A stretch of 32,753 nucleotides of DNA from Pseudomonadota bacterium (lineage in GTDB: Bacteria; Pseudomonadota; Gammaproteobacteria; Burkholderiales; Burkholderiaceae_C): contig CAUJHQ010000084.1 in assembly GCA_963204815.1 (NCBI GenBank), positions 1-32,753 of the forward strand. Reading direction: 5' to 3'. The notes beneath the pieces were generated by a model. The model saw nothing but the letters and a program-made list of their open reading frames with translations. It did not search any database and was not told the origin of the DNA. Each line of letters opens with the position of its first letter. Positions within the stretch are counted from its first letter, which is position 1. Position numbers and translations under genes: made by a program. Below are positions 23,755 to 32,753 of the stretch, piece by piece.

Positions 23755-24363
23755 ATGCACCGCACCCTGTTGGCGATGACGCTGACCGTTGCCGCAGGCC
23801 TCGCCGCCGCGCAGGCGAAGGACGGCCTGCCGGTGCCCGGCCCGGCGCTCGGCGGCACGAAGGCGCAGCCGGCCGCCAAGGCCGCGCCGGCCAAGCCCTC
23901 GGCCTTCAAGACCATCACCTGGGACGACCTGGTGCCCAAGGACTGGGACCCGATGGCCGCCTTCAAGGGCATGGACCTGAACCTGCTGCAGGACGGCGAC
24001 CCGCGCGCCAACGACATGATGAAGAAGCTGCGCGAGGTGTGGGACAACGCGCCCACCAACCCGGCCGTCGTCGGCCAGGCGGTGCGCATCCCCGGCTTCG
24101 TCGTGCCGCTCGAGGAGTCCAAGGACGGCGTCAAGGAGTTCCTGCTCGTGCCGTACTTCGGCGCCTGCATCCACAGCCCGCCGCCGCCGGCCAACCAGAT
24201 CATCCACGTGCTGCCGAAGAGCCCGGCAAAGTCGGCCAAGTCGATGGACGCGGTCTGGATCACCGGCACGCTGGCGACGCTGAAGACCGATTCGTACATG
24301 GGCGCCGCCAGCTACCGCATCGACGCCACCGGCGTCGAGCCCTACGCGGAGCGCCCGCGTTGA
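23755..24363 (+). CDS. DUF3299 periplasmic protein
   Basis: A 202-aa exported protein with a short signal peptide (MHRTLLAMTLTVAAGLAAAQ), a proline/alanine/lysine-rich linker (about 35-50) and a DUF3299 domain. The most conserved part is VPYFGACIHSPPPPANQ (132-148), whose Cys and His may bind metal or a partner. AAGGAAG precedes the ATG. DUF3299 genes commonly sit with DUF2796 and an FtsX-type ABC pair, as here, in clusters linked to zinc uptake. Its biochemical role is not known. Confidence 0.85.
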   Translation: MHRTLLAMTLTVAAGLAAAQAKDGLPVPGPALGGTKAQPAAKAAPAKPSAFKTITWDDLVPKDWDPMAAFKGMDLNLLQDGDPRANDMMKKLREVWDNAPTNPAVVGQAVRIPGFVVPLEESKDGVKEFLLVPYFGACIHSPPPPANQIIHVLPKSPAKSAKSMDAVWITGTLATLKTDSYMGAASYRIDATGVEPYAERPR

Positions 24364-25412
24364 AGCCACGCGACCTGGCGCAGACCACGTTCTCGGTGCT
24401 CGTCATCGGGGCGCTGATCGCGGCCTCGTTCTGGATCCTGCGGCCGTTCCTCGGCCCCGCCATCTGGGCGACGATGGTCGTCGTCGCCACCTGGCCCGTG
24501 ATGCTGCGCGTCGAAGCCCGCCTGCGCGGCCGCCGCTGGGCCGCGGTGGCGGTGATGACGCTGCTGCTGCTGCTGCTGTTCGTCGTGCCGCTGACGCTGG
24601 CCCTGGTGACGCTGGTCGACAACGCCGACCGCATCGTCGGCTGGGCCAAGACGCTGGCGTCTCTGCAGGTGCCGCCGGCGCCGCCGGCCTGGGTGGCGGC
24701 GCTGCCGATGGTGGGCGAGCGCATCGTCGCGCTCTGGGAGCAGGCCGCCGCGGCCGGCGTGCAGGGCCTGCTGCCCAAGCTGCAGCCGTATGCCGGCAAC
24801 CTGACGCGCTGGTTCGTCGGCGAGATCGGCAGCGTCGGCTTCGTGCTCGTGCAGTTCCTGATGACGGTGGCGATCGCCGGCGTGATGTACGCGCACGGCG
24901 AAACGGCGGCGCAGCAGGTGCGGCGCTTCGCGCACCGGCTCGGCGGCGAGCGCGGCGACGACGCCGTCGTGCTGGCCGGCGGCGCGATCCGTGGCGTGGC
25001 GCTGGGCGTGGGCGTCACGGCGCTGGTGCAGGCGGTGCTGGGCGGCCTGGGCCTGGGCTTCGCGGGGGTGCCCTTCGCCGGCCTGCTGACGGCGCTGATG
25101 TTCGTGTTGTGCATCGCGCAGGTCGGCGCGCTGCCGGTGCTGGTGCCGGCGACGATCTGGGTCTTCTGGCAGGGCGACACCGGCTGGGGCATCTTCCTCG
25201 CCGTCTGGTCGGCGATCGTCGGCACGCTCGACAATTTCCTGCGTCCGGTGCTGATCCGCCTGGGCGCCGACCTGCCGCTGCTGCTGATCTTCGCCGGCGT
25301 CATCGGTGGCCTGCTGGCCTTCGGGCTGGTCGGCATCTTCGTCGGGCCGGTGCTGCTGGCGGTGAGCTACACGCTGTTCGAGAGCTGGATCGCCGACCGC
25401 GGCGACGACTGA
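24360..25412 (+). CDS. AI-2E family transporter, YdiK-like
   Basis: A 350-aa inner-membrane protein with about seven or eight helices. The start MKPRDLAQTTFSVLVIGALIA, LRPFLGPAIWATMVVVATWP and the C-terminal FLRPVLIRLGADLPLLLIF match the YdiK/PerM (AI-2E transporter) family. The start is a TTG that overlaps the preceding stop (TTGA), since no ATG or GTG in frame gives the conserved N-terminus. Substrate unknown; the family name does not prove autoinducer transport. The overlap suggests coupling to the DUF3299 gene. Confidence 0.87.
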   Translation: MKPRDLAQTTFSVLVIGALIAASFWILRPFLGPAIWATMVVVATWPVMLRVEARLRGRRWAAVAVMTLLLLLLFVVPLTLALVTLVDNADRIVGWAKTLASLQVPPAPPAWVAALPMVGERIVALWEQAAAAGVQGLLPKLQPYAGNLTRWFVGEIGSVGFVLVQFLMTVAIAGVMYAHGETAAQQVRRFAHRLGGERGDDAVVLAGGAIRGVALGVGVTALVQAVLGGLGLGFAGVPFAGLLTALMFVLCIAQVGALPVLVPATIWVFWQGDTGWGIFLAVWSAIVGTLDNFLRPVLIRLGADLPLLLIFAGVIGGLLAFGLVGIFVGPVLLAVSYTLFESWIADRGDD

Positions 25413-25441
25413 CCGCGCGCGAACGCGACATTTGCCACGCC

Positions 25442-25468
25442 CCCCGGGCGACGACCGGGGTTCTTCTC
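25442..25468 (+). terminator. Probable intrinsic terminator after ydiK-like gene
   Basis: CCCCGG-GCGACGA-CCGGGG (25442-25460) followed by TTCTTCTC gives a short GC stem with a pyrimidine/T-rich tail, between the YdiK-like and GGDEF-EAL genes. Confidence 0.5.
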
Positions 25469-25493
25469 AGTTGTGCCCGGCCGATAGTGAGGT

Positions 25494-27854
25494 GTGACAA
25501 GCCCACACCTCGAAGCGGCCCCGCCCGAAGGCCGCCCGCCGCGCTTGCCTGGCGCCGGCCTGCGCAGGCTCTGGCAGCAGGCCGTTTCAGTGCACGACGC
25601 CGACGACGCCGAGTCGGCCGAGATCCGCGCTCACCTGATCGGTGAAGTCGTCCGCCTGACGCCGGCGCTGATGGCGGCCAACCTGGTCAGCGGCACCGTC
25701 GTCGGTGCGCTGGTGGTGCCGTTCGCATGGCAGGCCTACCTGGTGTGGATGGGCGTGCTGTGCACCGTGGTTGGCCTTGGCTGGCGCGCCTGGTGGCTGT
25801 CGCGCCGGCGCCAGCCGCGCACGGCGTCGCGCCGCGCCATCGCGCGCAGCACGCGCCATGCGGCCGCGCTCGGCGCGTTGTGGTCGGTGCCCGCGGTGCT
25901 GTGGTTCCCGGTCGCCGCGCCCGGCGTGCAGACGATGCTGGCGACGCTGGTTGCCGGCATGCTGTCGGCCGGCGCCTTCGCGTTGAGCCCGCTGCCGCGC
26001 GCCAGTACGGCCTACGTCGGCCTGCTCGCCAGCGGCTCGATGCTCGGGCTGATGTTCGCCTACGGGCCGGCGTCGGTGCCCTTCGTGCTGCTGTGCGCCG
26101 CCTACGGCGGCATCTGCCTGCTGGGCGCGCTCACCGGCAGCCGCAAGACGAACGCGCTGCTGCGCTCCGAGCGCGATGCCGAGCGCCAGCGCCAGATCGT
26201 CACCGTGCTGCTGCGCGATTTCGAGGAGCAGGCCAGCGAAGCGCTCTGGGAGACCGACGCCGAAGGCCGCCTGTGCCACGCGAGCGCGCGCCTGGGCGAA
26301 CTGATGGGCGCGCCGGCGGCAGGCCTGCAGGGCCTGACGCTGGCCGAGATGATCGAGCGCCGCTGCCCCGGCGGCGGCGCGCTGGTGCAGGCGCGGCTGG
26401 CCACCGGGCTGCCGTTCCGCGACCTCGCGCTGCAGTTCCTGGCCGAGGACCGCACGCTGTGGTGGCAGCTCTCCGGCAAGCCCAGCGACGCCGGCGGCTG
26501 GCGCGGCGTGGTCATCGACGTCAGCGCCAAGGTGCTGGCCGAACAGCGGCTGCGCCAGCTGGCGCACTTCGACTCGCTCACCGGCCTGGCCAACCGCGTC
26601 ACGCTGCACGAGGCGCTGCGCCACCACCTGGCGGAGGGCACGCGCGGCGCGCTGCTGTCGATCGACCTCGACCACTTCAAGACCGTCAACGACACGCTCG
26701 GCCATTCGGCCGACGACGCGCTGCTCGTCGCCGCCGCCGAGCGCCTGCGCCGCTGCGTGCGCCCGGGCGACGTCGTCGCGCGGCTGGGCGGCGACGAGTT
26801 CGCGGTGCTGCTGTGTGCGGCGCCCGGGCCCGAGGCCGTGCTGCCGGTCGCCGAGCGCATGGTGGCCGAGTTCACGCAGCCCTGCGCGGTCGGCGAGCGC
26901 AAGATCCCGGTCGGACTGTCGATCGGCATCGCGCTGCTGCCCGAGCACGGGCGCGACGTCGACGACGTGCTCGGCAACGCCGACCTCGCGCTCTACGAAT
27001 CGAAGGAAGGCGGCCGCGGCCGCGCCACGCTGTACGCGCCGCACCTGGGCGAGCGCAGCCGGCGCCGCGCCGCCATCGAGCAGGGCCTGCGCGAGGCGGT
27101 GGCGCGCGGCGAGTTCATGCTGCACTGGCAGCCGCGCGTGGACCTGGACGGCTGGCGCATGACCGGCGCCGAGGCGCTGCTGCGCTGGCAGCACCCGGTG
27201 CTGGGGCGCGTGGGGCCGGCCGAGTTCATCACCGTGGCCGAGCAGACCGGCACCATCGCCGAGATCGGCGCCTGGGTGCTGCGCGAGGCCTGCCGCGTCG
27301 CCGCGACCACGCTGCCGGGGCTGACGGTGTCGGTCAACGTGTCGGCGCTGCAACTGCGACAGGGCGATTTCGTGGCCGGCGTGCGCGACGCGCTCGACCT
27401 CTCCGGCCTGCCGGCGGCGCGGCTGGAGATCGAGCTCACCGAGTCGATCTTCATCGACGACGCGAACGACGCGATGGCGGTGCTGCGCCGCCAGCAGCAG
27501 CTGGGCGTGCGCATCGCGCTCGACGACTTCGGCACCGGCTACTCGTCGCTCGCCTACCTGCGGCGCTTCCCGTTCGACACGCTGAAGATCGACCGCGCCT
27601 TCGTGCGCGAGCTGACGTCGCGCCAGGACACGCAGGCCATCGTGGCGGCGATGACGCAGCTGGCCACGTCGCTGGGCATGCGCGTCGTCGCCGAAGGCGT
27701 GGAGCGCGTCGATGAGCTCGACCTCGTGGCCCGCCTGGGCTGCCACGAGGTGCAGGGCTACCTGGTGTCGGTGCCGCGCACCGAGACCGAATTCGGCCGC
27801 CTGCGCGGCGGCTGGGACGCCGGCGCGCGGCCGCACGCGCCGGCGCTGCACTGA
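25494..27854 (+). CDS. Diguanylate cyclase/phosphodiesterase (PAS-GGDEF-EAL)
   Basis: About 786 aa. The N-terminal part (about 55-220) has five or six membrane helices of MASE type. A PAS-like domain follows (about 245-350: EALWETDAEGRLCHASARLGE). The GGDEF domain has an intact G432-G433-D434-E435-F436, and the inhibitory site R423-P-G-D426 lies exactly five residues upstream. The EAL domain has E560-A-L562 plus ELTES, DDFGTGYSSL, LKIDRAFV and AEGVE, so the phosphodiesterase set also looks complete. It may therefore both make and break c-di-GMP, one activity often dominating. The GTG start has only a weak ribosome site. The gene ends 4 bp from the convergent cytochrome gene. Confidence 0.92.
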   Translation: MTSPHLEAAPPEGRPPRLPGAGLRRLWQQAVSVHDADDAESAEIRAHLIGEVVRLTPALMAANLVSGTVVGALVVPFAWQAYLVWMGVLCTVVGLGWRAWWLSRRRQPRTASRRAIARSTRHAAALGALWSVPAVLWFPVAAPGVQTMLATLVAGMLSAGAFALSPLPRASTAYVGLLASGSMLGLMFAYGPASVPFVLLCAAYGGICLLGALTGSRKTNALLRSERDAERQRQIVTVLLRDFEEQASEALWETDAEGRLCHASARLGELMGAPAAGLQGLTLAEMIERRCPGGGALVQARLATGLPFRDLALQFLAEDRTLWWQLSGKPSDAGGWRGVVIDVSAKVLAEQRLRQLAHFDSLTGLANRVTLHEALRHHLAEGTRGALLSIDLDHFKTVNDTLGHSADDALLVAAAERLRRCVRPGDVVARLGGDEFAVLLCAAPGPEAVLPVAERMVAEFTQPCAVGERKIPVGLSIGIALLPEHGRDVDDVLGNADLALYESKEGGRGRATLYAPHLGERSRRRAAIEQGLREAVARGEFMLHWQPRVDLDGWRMTGAEALLRWQHPVLGRVGPAEFITVAEQTGTIAEIGAWVLREACRVAATTLPGLTVSVNVSALQLRQGDFVAGVRDALDLSGLPAARLEIELTESIFIDDANDAMAVLRRQQQLGVRIALDDFGTGYSSLAYLRRFPFDTLKIDRAFVRELTSRQDTQAIVAAMTQLATSLGMRVVAEGVERVDELDLVARLGCHEVQGYLVSVPRTETEFGRLRGGWDAGARPHAPALH

Positions 27855-27858
27855 ATCT

Positions 27859-28662
27859 TCAGCGCTTCTTCGCCGCCGCCACCAGCGGGTCGAGCAGGAA
27901 GAGGTAGCCCGTCTTGTCCAGCGGCTTGTGGCAGGCCAGGCACTCGGCCTGGTTCACGCCCGCGCGCTGCTGCTTCGCGGCGGTGAAGACGGCGTAGTTC
28001 CAGTCCTCGTTGCGCAGCATCTCGGGCACGTCGCGGCCCCAGCCGGCTTCGCGCGCCATCGCCGTGTAGAAGAGCAGCTGGTCGGGCACGAAGAGGCCGT
28101 CGGCGCCGGCCACGGGCTTCTTGTCGGCGTCCAGCCGGGCCGACCACACCTCGGCGAAGAGCACCGCGCCGTCGGGCATCGGCCGGCCTTCCTTCGCGGC
28201 CTGCAGCGCCGCCGCGTTGGCCCAGTAGTGGCGCACCTGGCGCGTGGCCGGGAAGTTGATGGCGTGGTACTTCGTGAAGCTCGCGGCGTAGCCCTCGGGG
28301 AAGACGACGCGGCTCTTCGCCAGCGCCGGCAGGAAGTCGGACTTCGCGGCGGCCGCCGGCGCCCCGGGCAGCGAAGCGAAGTACGCCGCGACGTCGGCGA
28401 TGTCCTCGGCCGACAGCTGGGCGGCCATCGCGCCCATCACCGCGTTCTTGCGCGAGCCGTCCTTCAGCGCCTTCAGCTGCGCCTCGAGGTAGGCGGGCTT
28501 CTGGCCGGCGAGGTTGGGAATGGCGTCGCCCACGCTGACGCCGTTGGCGCCGTGGCAGGCGGTGCACACCGCCAGCGCCTTCGCGCGGCCGGCGTCGAGG
28601 TTGGCCGCGGGCGCGCTCGCGGCCATCAGCAGCAGCAGCGGGGCGATCAGAAGTCGGTGCAT
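27859..28662 (-). CDS. Cytochrome c-cytochrome P460 fusion
   Basis: A 267-aa periplasmic diheme protein. The signal peptide MHRLLIAPLLLLMAASAPA is followed by a class I cytochrome c domain (about 22-105) with C33-T-A-C36-H37. The second domain (about 120-260) matches the cytochrome P460 family: FPEGY, RHYWANAAAL, the PDGAV core, GWGRDV, and a C-terminal heme site E-C241-L-A-C244-H245 followed by KTGYLF. P460 proteins oxidise hydroxylamine and/or NO through an unusual lysine-crosslinked heme, while cytochrome c'-beta relatives lack the lysine and bind NO. Which type this is cannot be settled by eye. The c domain may carry electrons away. GGGAGG before the ATG at 28662 fixes the start. It is divergent from norCB. 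Confidence 0.87.
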   Translation of the reverse strand: MHRLLIAPLLLLMAASAPAANLDAGRAKALAVCTACHGANGVSVGDAIPNLAGQKPAYLEAQLKALKDGSRKNAVMGAMAAQLSAEDIADVAAYFASLPGAPAAAAKSDFLPALAKSRVVFPEGYAASFTKYHAINFPATRQVRHYWANAAALQAAKEGRPMPDGAVLFAEVWSARLDADKKPVAGADGLFVPDQLLFYTAMAREAGWGRDVPEMLRNEDWNYAVFTAAKQQRAGVNQAECLACHKPLDKTGYLFLLDPLVAAAKKR

Positions 28663-28716
28663 GCGAGGGCCTCCCAGGCGGGTGTACGGCGGCGGCGTGC
28701 CGCGACTTCCGTTGTT

Positions 28717-28732
28717 CTTGAACCGGTTCAAG
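28717..28732. promoter_or_regulatory. Dnr/NnrR/Fnr-type operator upstream of norC
   Basis: CTTGAACCGGTTCAAG is a perfect 16-bp palindrome. Its inner 14 bp fit TTG-N8-CAA, the pattern of NO/oxygen-responsive Crp/Fnr regulators. Its centre lies 41-42 bp from a start point that would place TAGGCT (28754-28759) as a weak -10, the usual activator spacing. It lies between the P460 gene and norC and could serve both. Confidence 0.65.
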
Positions 28733-28792
28733 GATTCATTCCGACCATATCACTAGGCTATTCCCTGTCCCATCCAAGGCAGGAGGCCGGCC

Positions 28793-30651
<1,859 letters not shown>

Positions 30652-30658
30652 GGCTGCG

Positions 30659-31471
30659 ATGGATCACGGCCTGCCGTTCTACGCCGAGCAGGGCGCCGAG
30701 TGCGCGCTGTTCGAGTCGGCCTGGCGGCAGCGCCTGCCGCTGCTGATCAAGGGCCCCACCGGCTGCGGCAAGACGCGCTTCGTCGAGCACATGGCGCGCC
30801 GGCTCGGCCGGCCGCTCGTCACCGTGAGCTGCCACGACGACCTGGCGGCGGCCGACCTCGTCGGCCGCCACCTGCTGGTCGACGGCGCGACGCGCTGGCA
30901 CGACGGCCCGCTGGCGCGTGCGGTGCGCGAAGGCGCCATCCTCTACCTCGACGAAGTGGTCGAGGCGCGCAAGGACACCACCGTCGTGCTGCACCCGCTG
31001 GCCGACGACCGCCGCGTGCTGCCGATCGAGCGCACCGGCGAACTGGTCGCGGCGCCGCCGGAGTTCATGCTGGTGGTCAGCTACAACCCGGGCTACCAGA
31101 ATGCGCTGAAGAACCTGAAGCCGAGCACGCGGCAGCGTTTCGTCGCGCTCGCGCTCGACTACCCCGAGGCGGCGATCGAACGCCGCATCGTCGCCACCGA
31201 AGGCGGTGTCGACGACATCACCGCGGCACGCCTGGTGCAACTGGCCGACGCGCTGCGCCGCCTGACCGAGCACGACCTCGAAGAGACTGCGAGCACGCGG
31301 CTGCTGGTGATGGCGGCGCGCCTCGTCGCGGCCGGCATGCCGGCGCCGCAGGCCTGCCGCGCGGCCATCGTCGACGCGCTGACCGACGACGAGGACACCG
31401 CCGACGCGCTGGCCGAGGTGGTGCGCGCCGTCTTCGGCGAAGGGCAGGGCCGTGCCCGCGCCCGTGCCTGA
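30659..31471 (+). CDS. norQ: NorQ/CbbQ-type MoxR AAA+ ATPase
   Basis: A 270-aa AAA+ chaperone-like ATPase. Walker A is GPTGCGKT (32-39), Walker B is AILYLDEVVEA, and sensor-type Asn lies in VVSYNPGYQNALKNLKPSTRQRF, all typical of NorQ/NirQ/CbbQ. With the VWA protein NorD it is thought to help insert the FeB iron into NorB. It begins 7 bp after norB and overlaps the next gene by 20 bp. norD itself is not in the window but could lie just past the right edge. Confidence 0.93.
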   Translation: MDHGLPFYAEQGAECALFESAWRQRLPLLIKGPTGCGKTRFVEHMARRLGRPLVTVSCHDDLAAADLVGRHLLVDGATRWHDGPLARAVREGAILYLDEVVEARKDTTVVLHPLADDRRVLPIERTGELVAAPPEFMLVVSYNPGYQNALKNLKPSTRQRFVALALDYPEAAIERRIVATEGGVDDITAARLVQLADALRRLTEHDLEETASTRLLVMAARLVAAGMPAPQACRAAIVDALTDDEDTADALAEVVRAVFGEGQGRARARA

Positions 31472-32429
31472 ACGCAAGCCCGGCCCGGCGGCGGCGCGGC
31501 AGACGAAGCGCCGCGCCTTCCAGGCGTCGTTCTTCGCGCTCTTCCTGCTGGCGCCGGCGCTCGACCTGCTGCGCTTCGACCTCACCGAGGCGCAGCTGTG
31601 GTTCCTGGGCCAGCGCTGGTCGCTCGGCATCGACGCCTTCCTGCACGGCCAGGCGACGGCGGCCGAGGCCGCGATGTCGATCATGCTGCGCGGCTTCCTG
31701 CCGGCCATCGTCGCCGTCGCCGTGTTCATCGGCGTGGCCTGGCGCTACGGTCGGCTGTACTGCGGATGGCTGTGCCCGCACTTCTCGGCCGTCGAGCTGC
31801 TCAACGACCTGCTGCACCGCGCCTGCGGCCGCTTCAGCGTGTGGGAGCGCAGCGCCACGCCGCGCGCCGGCCGCAAGCCGCAGGCGCGCTGGTGGCCGCT
31901 GTTCGCGCTGTCGTGCGTGACGATGGGCTTCCTGTGGGCCGTCACGCTGCTGACCTACCTGCTGCCGCCGGCGGTGATCTGGTCCAACCTCGTGCACGAC
32001 ACGCTGACGCCGAACCAGTTCCGCTTCATCGCCATCGCGAGCACGGTGTTCACGCTCGAGTTCGCGTTCGCGCGCCACCTGTTCTGCCGCTTCGGCTGCG
32101 CCGCCGGCCTGTTCCAGAGCCTGGCCTGGATGGCCAATCCGAAGGCGATGGTGGTGGCCTTCGCGCGCGAACGCGCGCGCGACTGCAAGACCTGCGACGT
32201 GCCGCGCGGCAGCGCCTGCGACGCCGTGTGCCCGATGCGCCTGCACCCGCGCAACATCAAGCGCATGATGTTCTCGTGCGTGCAGTGCGGCCAGTGTCTG
32301 GAAGCCTGCGAAGACAACCAGGCCCAGCCGCTGCTCGAATGGAACGTCGGCGTCGACGCCGTGCGCGAGACGCTGCGCCAGCGCAAGGCCGAGCTCAAGG
32401 CGCAGGCCGAGGCGGCTGGGGCAGACTGA
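31452..32429 (+). CDS. 4Fe-4S membrane protein of the nor cluster (NapH/CcoG-like)
   Basis: A 325-aa protein with about five membrane helices, the motif Y-C104-G-W-L-C107-P found in NapH, NosR and CcoG/RdxA, a second FCRFGC motif, then two cysteine clusters: C245-K-T-C248 with CDAVCP, and C276-V-Q-C279-G-Q-C282-L-E-A-C286. These should bind two 4Fe-4S clusters on the cytoplasmic side. It starts at GTG within the end of norQ, so the two are coupled. Role is unproven: electron supply or metal/redox assembly for NOR are possible. It is not a full NosR (no FMN domain) and lacks the C-terminal IgG-like domain of CcoG. Confidence 0.87.
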   Translation: MPAPVPERKPGPAAARQTKRRAFQASFFALFLLAPALDLLRFDLTEAQLWFLGQRWSLGIDAFLHGQATAAEAAMSIMLRGFLPAIVAVAVFIGVAWRYGRLYCGWLCPHFSAVELLNDLLHRACGRFSVWERSATPRAGRKPQARWWPLFALSCVTMGFLWAVTLLTYLLPPAVIWSNLVHDTLTPNQFRFIAIASTVFTLEFAFARHLFCRFGCAAGLFQSLAWMANPKAMVVAFARERARDCKTCDVPRGSACDAVCPMRLHPRNIKRMMFSCVQCGQCLEACEDNQAQPLLEWNVGVDAVRETLRQRKAELKAQAEAAGAD

Positions 32430-32477
32430 CGTGGCCTCGCTTCCGCGGCGTCCCTGTGTGACTGCATCCGGCACGTT

Positions 32478-32613
32478 GCGGACGTTCGCGTGCTTGCGCT
32501 TGCGCGAAGGCCAAGGCCGCCGGGTGCCGGGCTGCGCTCATGTCCCCCGGCCTGGGCTGCGCCCAGGCGTCCTCCTCTTACTTCGCTCCGCCCGGCACCC
32601 GACGTCCTTGGCC
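32478..32613 (+). repeat. Composite hairpin repeat, locus B forward unit (B1)
   Basis: The same architecture as the unit at 22092. It has a 5' hairpin TTCGCG/CGCGAA with a 12-nt loop (32485-32508), outer stem GGCCAAGG (32509-32516) / CCTTGGCC (32606-32613), 11-bp stem GGGTGCCGGGC (32522-32532) / GCCCGGCACCC (32590-32600), then CTCATGTCCCCCGG and an inner hairpin GCCTGGGC-TGC-GCCCAGGC (32550-32568). The first 19 bases match locus A at 18 positions. No gene is apparent from 32430 to the window end. Confidence 0.85.
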
Positions 32614-32650
32614 ACCACCGGTGGGGGGGGGCCTTCATCGAACACCGCCC

Positions 32651-32753
32651 GGGGTGCCGGTTGGGGCGGGTGGGGGGCCCTGCGCTGCGATTTATGTGGT
32701 GGAGCGGCCGGCGCCGCCGGACGCGGGGGACTTGAGCGGAGCAGGGCACCCCA
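32651..32753 (-). repeat. Composite hairpin repeat, locus B inverted unit (B2, diverged)
   Basis: The distal 30 bases closely match unit A2 (GGGGGACTTGAGCGGAGCAG here, GGGGGACATGAGCGGAGTGG there), ending GGCACCCC (32745-32752), which can pair with GGGGTGCC (32651-32658). The interior differs strongly and carries a G-rich run, so the unit is decayed or rearranged, and it may be cut by the window end. Confidence 0.6.

Noticed and set aside
32430..32753. Short open frames after the 4Fe-4S gene, looked at as a possible start of norD
   Set aside because: The sequence is explained by the repeat pair; no VWA-type protein start is visible.

Overview
This GC-rich (roughly 70% by eye) window looks like a chromosomal segment of a betaproteobacterium of the Burkholderiales, probably the Rubrivivax/Leptothrix/Methylibium side. 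The grounds are a Bug-type receptor, liv transporter operons carrying acyl-CoA ligases, a ferredoxin-linked cyclase-like membrane protein, a cNOR cluster with norQ, and the codon use. I see no tRNA, rRNA, CRISPR array, phage or transposase gene. Taxonomy is inferred from protein families only.

Layout. (1) 1-3424: a GntR/FCD regulator and a truncated FAD-linked oxidase (minus strand) diverge from a serine/alanine-glyoxylate-type aminotransferase and a Bug solute receptor (plus strand). The shared promoter region holds two TTGCATGCAA palindromes, which are likely operators. This looks like a small-organic-acid or glyoxylate module. (2) 3426-5096: a membrane protein joining a six-helix, histidine-rich anchor, a [2Fe-2S] domain and a class III cyclase domain that has lost its catalytic residues. 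(3) 5151-13697: a long minus-strand operon with an acyl-CoA synthetase, a complete branched-chain-type ABC importer (LivG, H, M, K, F), a 101-aa unknown protein and a PaaK-like ligase. It is divergent from a Crp/Fnr regulator (13808-14527), with a TGTCG-N6-CGACA site between them. It probably imports and CoA-activates an aromatic or other carboxylic acid. (4) 14608-19881: an M16 protease, an S33-type alpha/beta hydrolase and a chemoreceptor. (5) 19882-25412: a 5'-nucleotidase, then a DUF2796 / ABC ATPase / FtsX permease / DUF3299 set resembling metal-uptake (ZrgA-type) clusters, then a YdiK-like permease. (6) 25494-27854: a GGDEF-EAL protein with both catalytic motifs intact. (7) 27859-32429: a nitric oxide module with a cytochrome c-cytochrome P460 fusion, divergent from norC-norB-norQ and a 4Fe-4S membrane protein. 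A perfect TTG-N8-CAA palindrome lies between them, as expected for a Dnr/NnrR/Fnr-type regulator.

The most unusual non-coding structure is a composite hairpin repeat found twice, inside the ABC operon (22092-22368) and at the window's right edge (32478-32753). Each locus has a forward unit followed by an inverted partner. Several stems differ between copies by paired, compensating changes while unpaired motifs such as CTCATGTCCCCCGG are conserved. This points to selection for a folded structure (a REP/BIME-like or RNA element) rather than simple sequence similarity.
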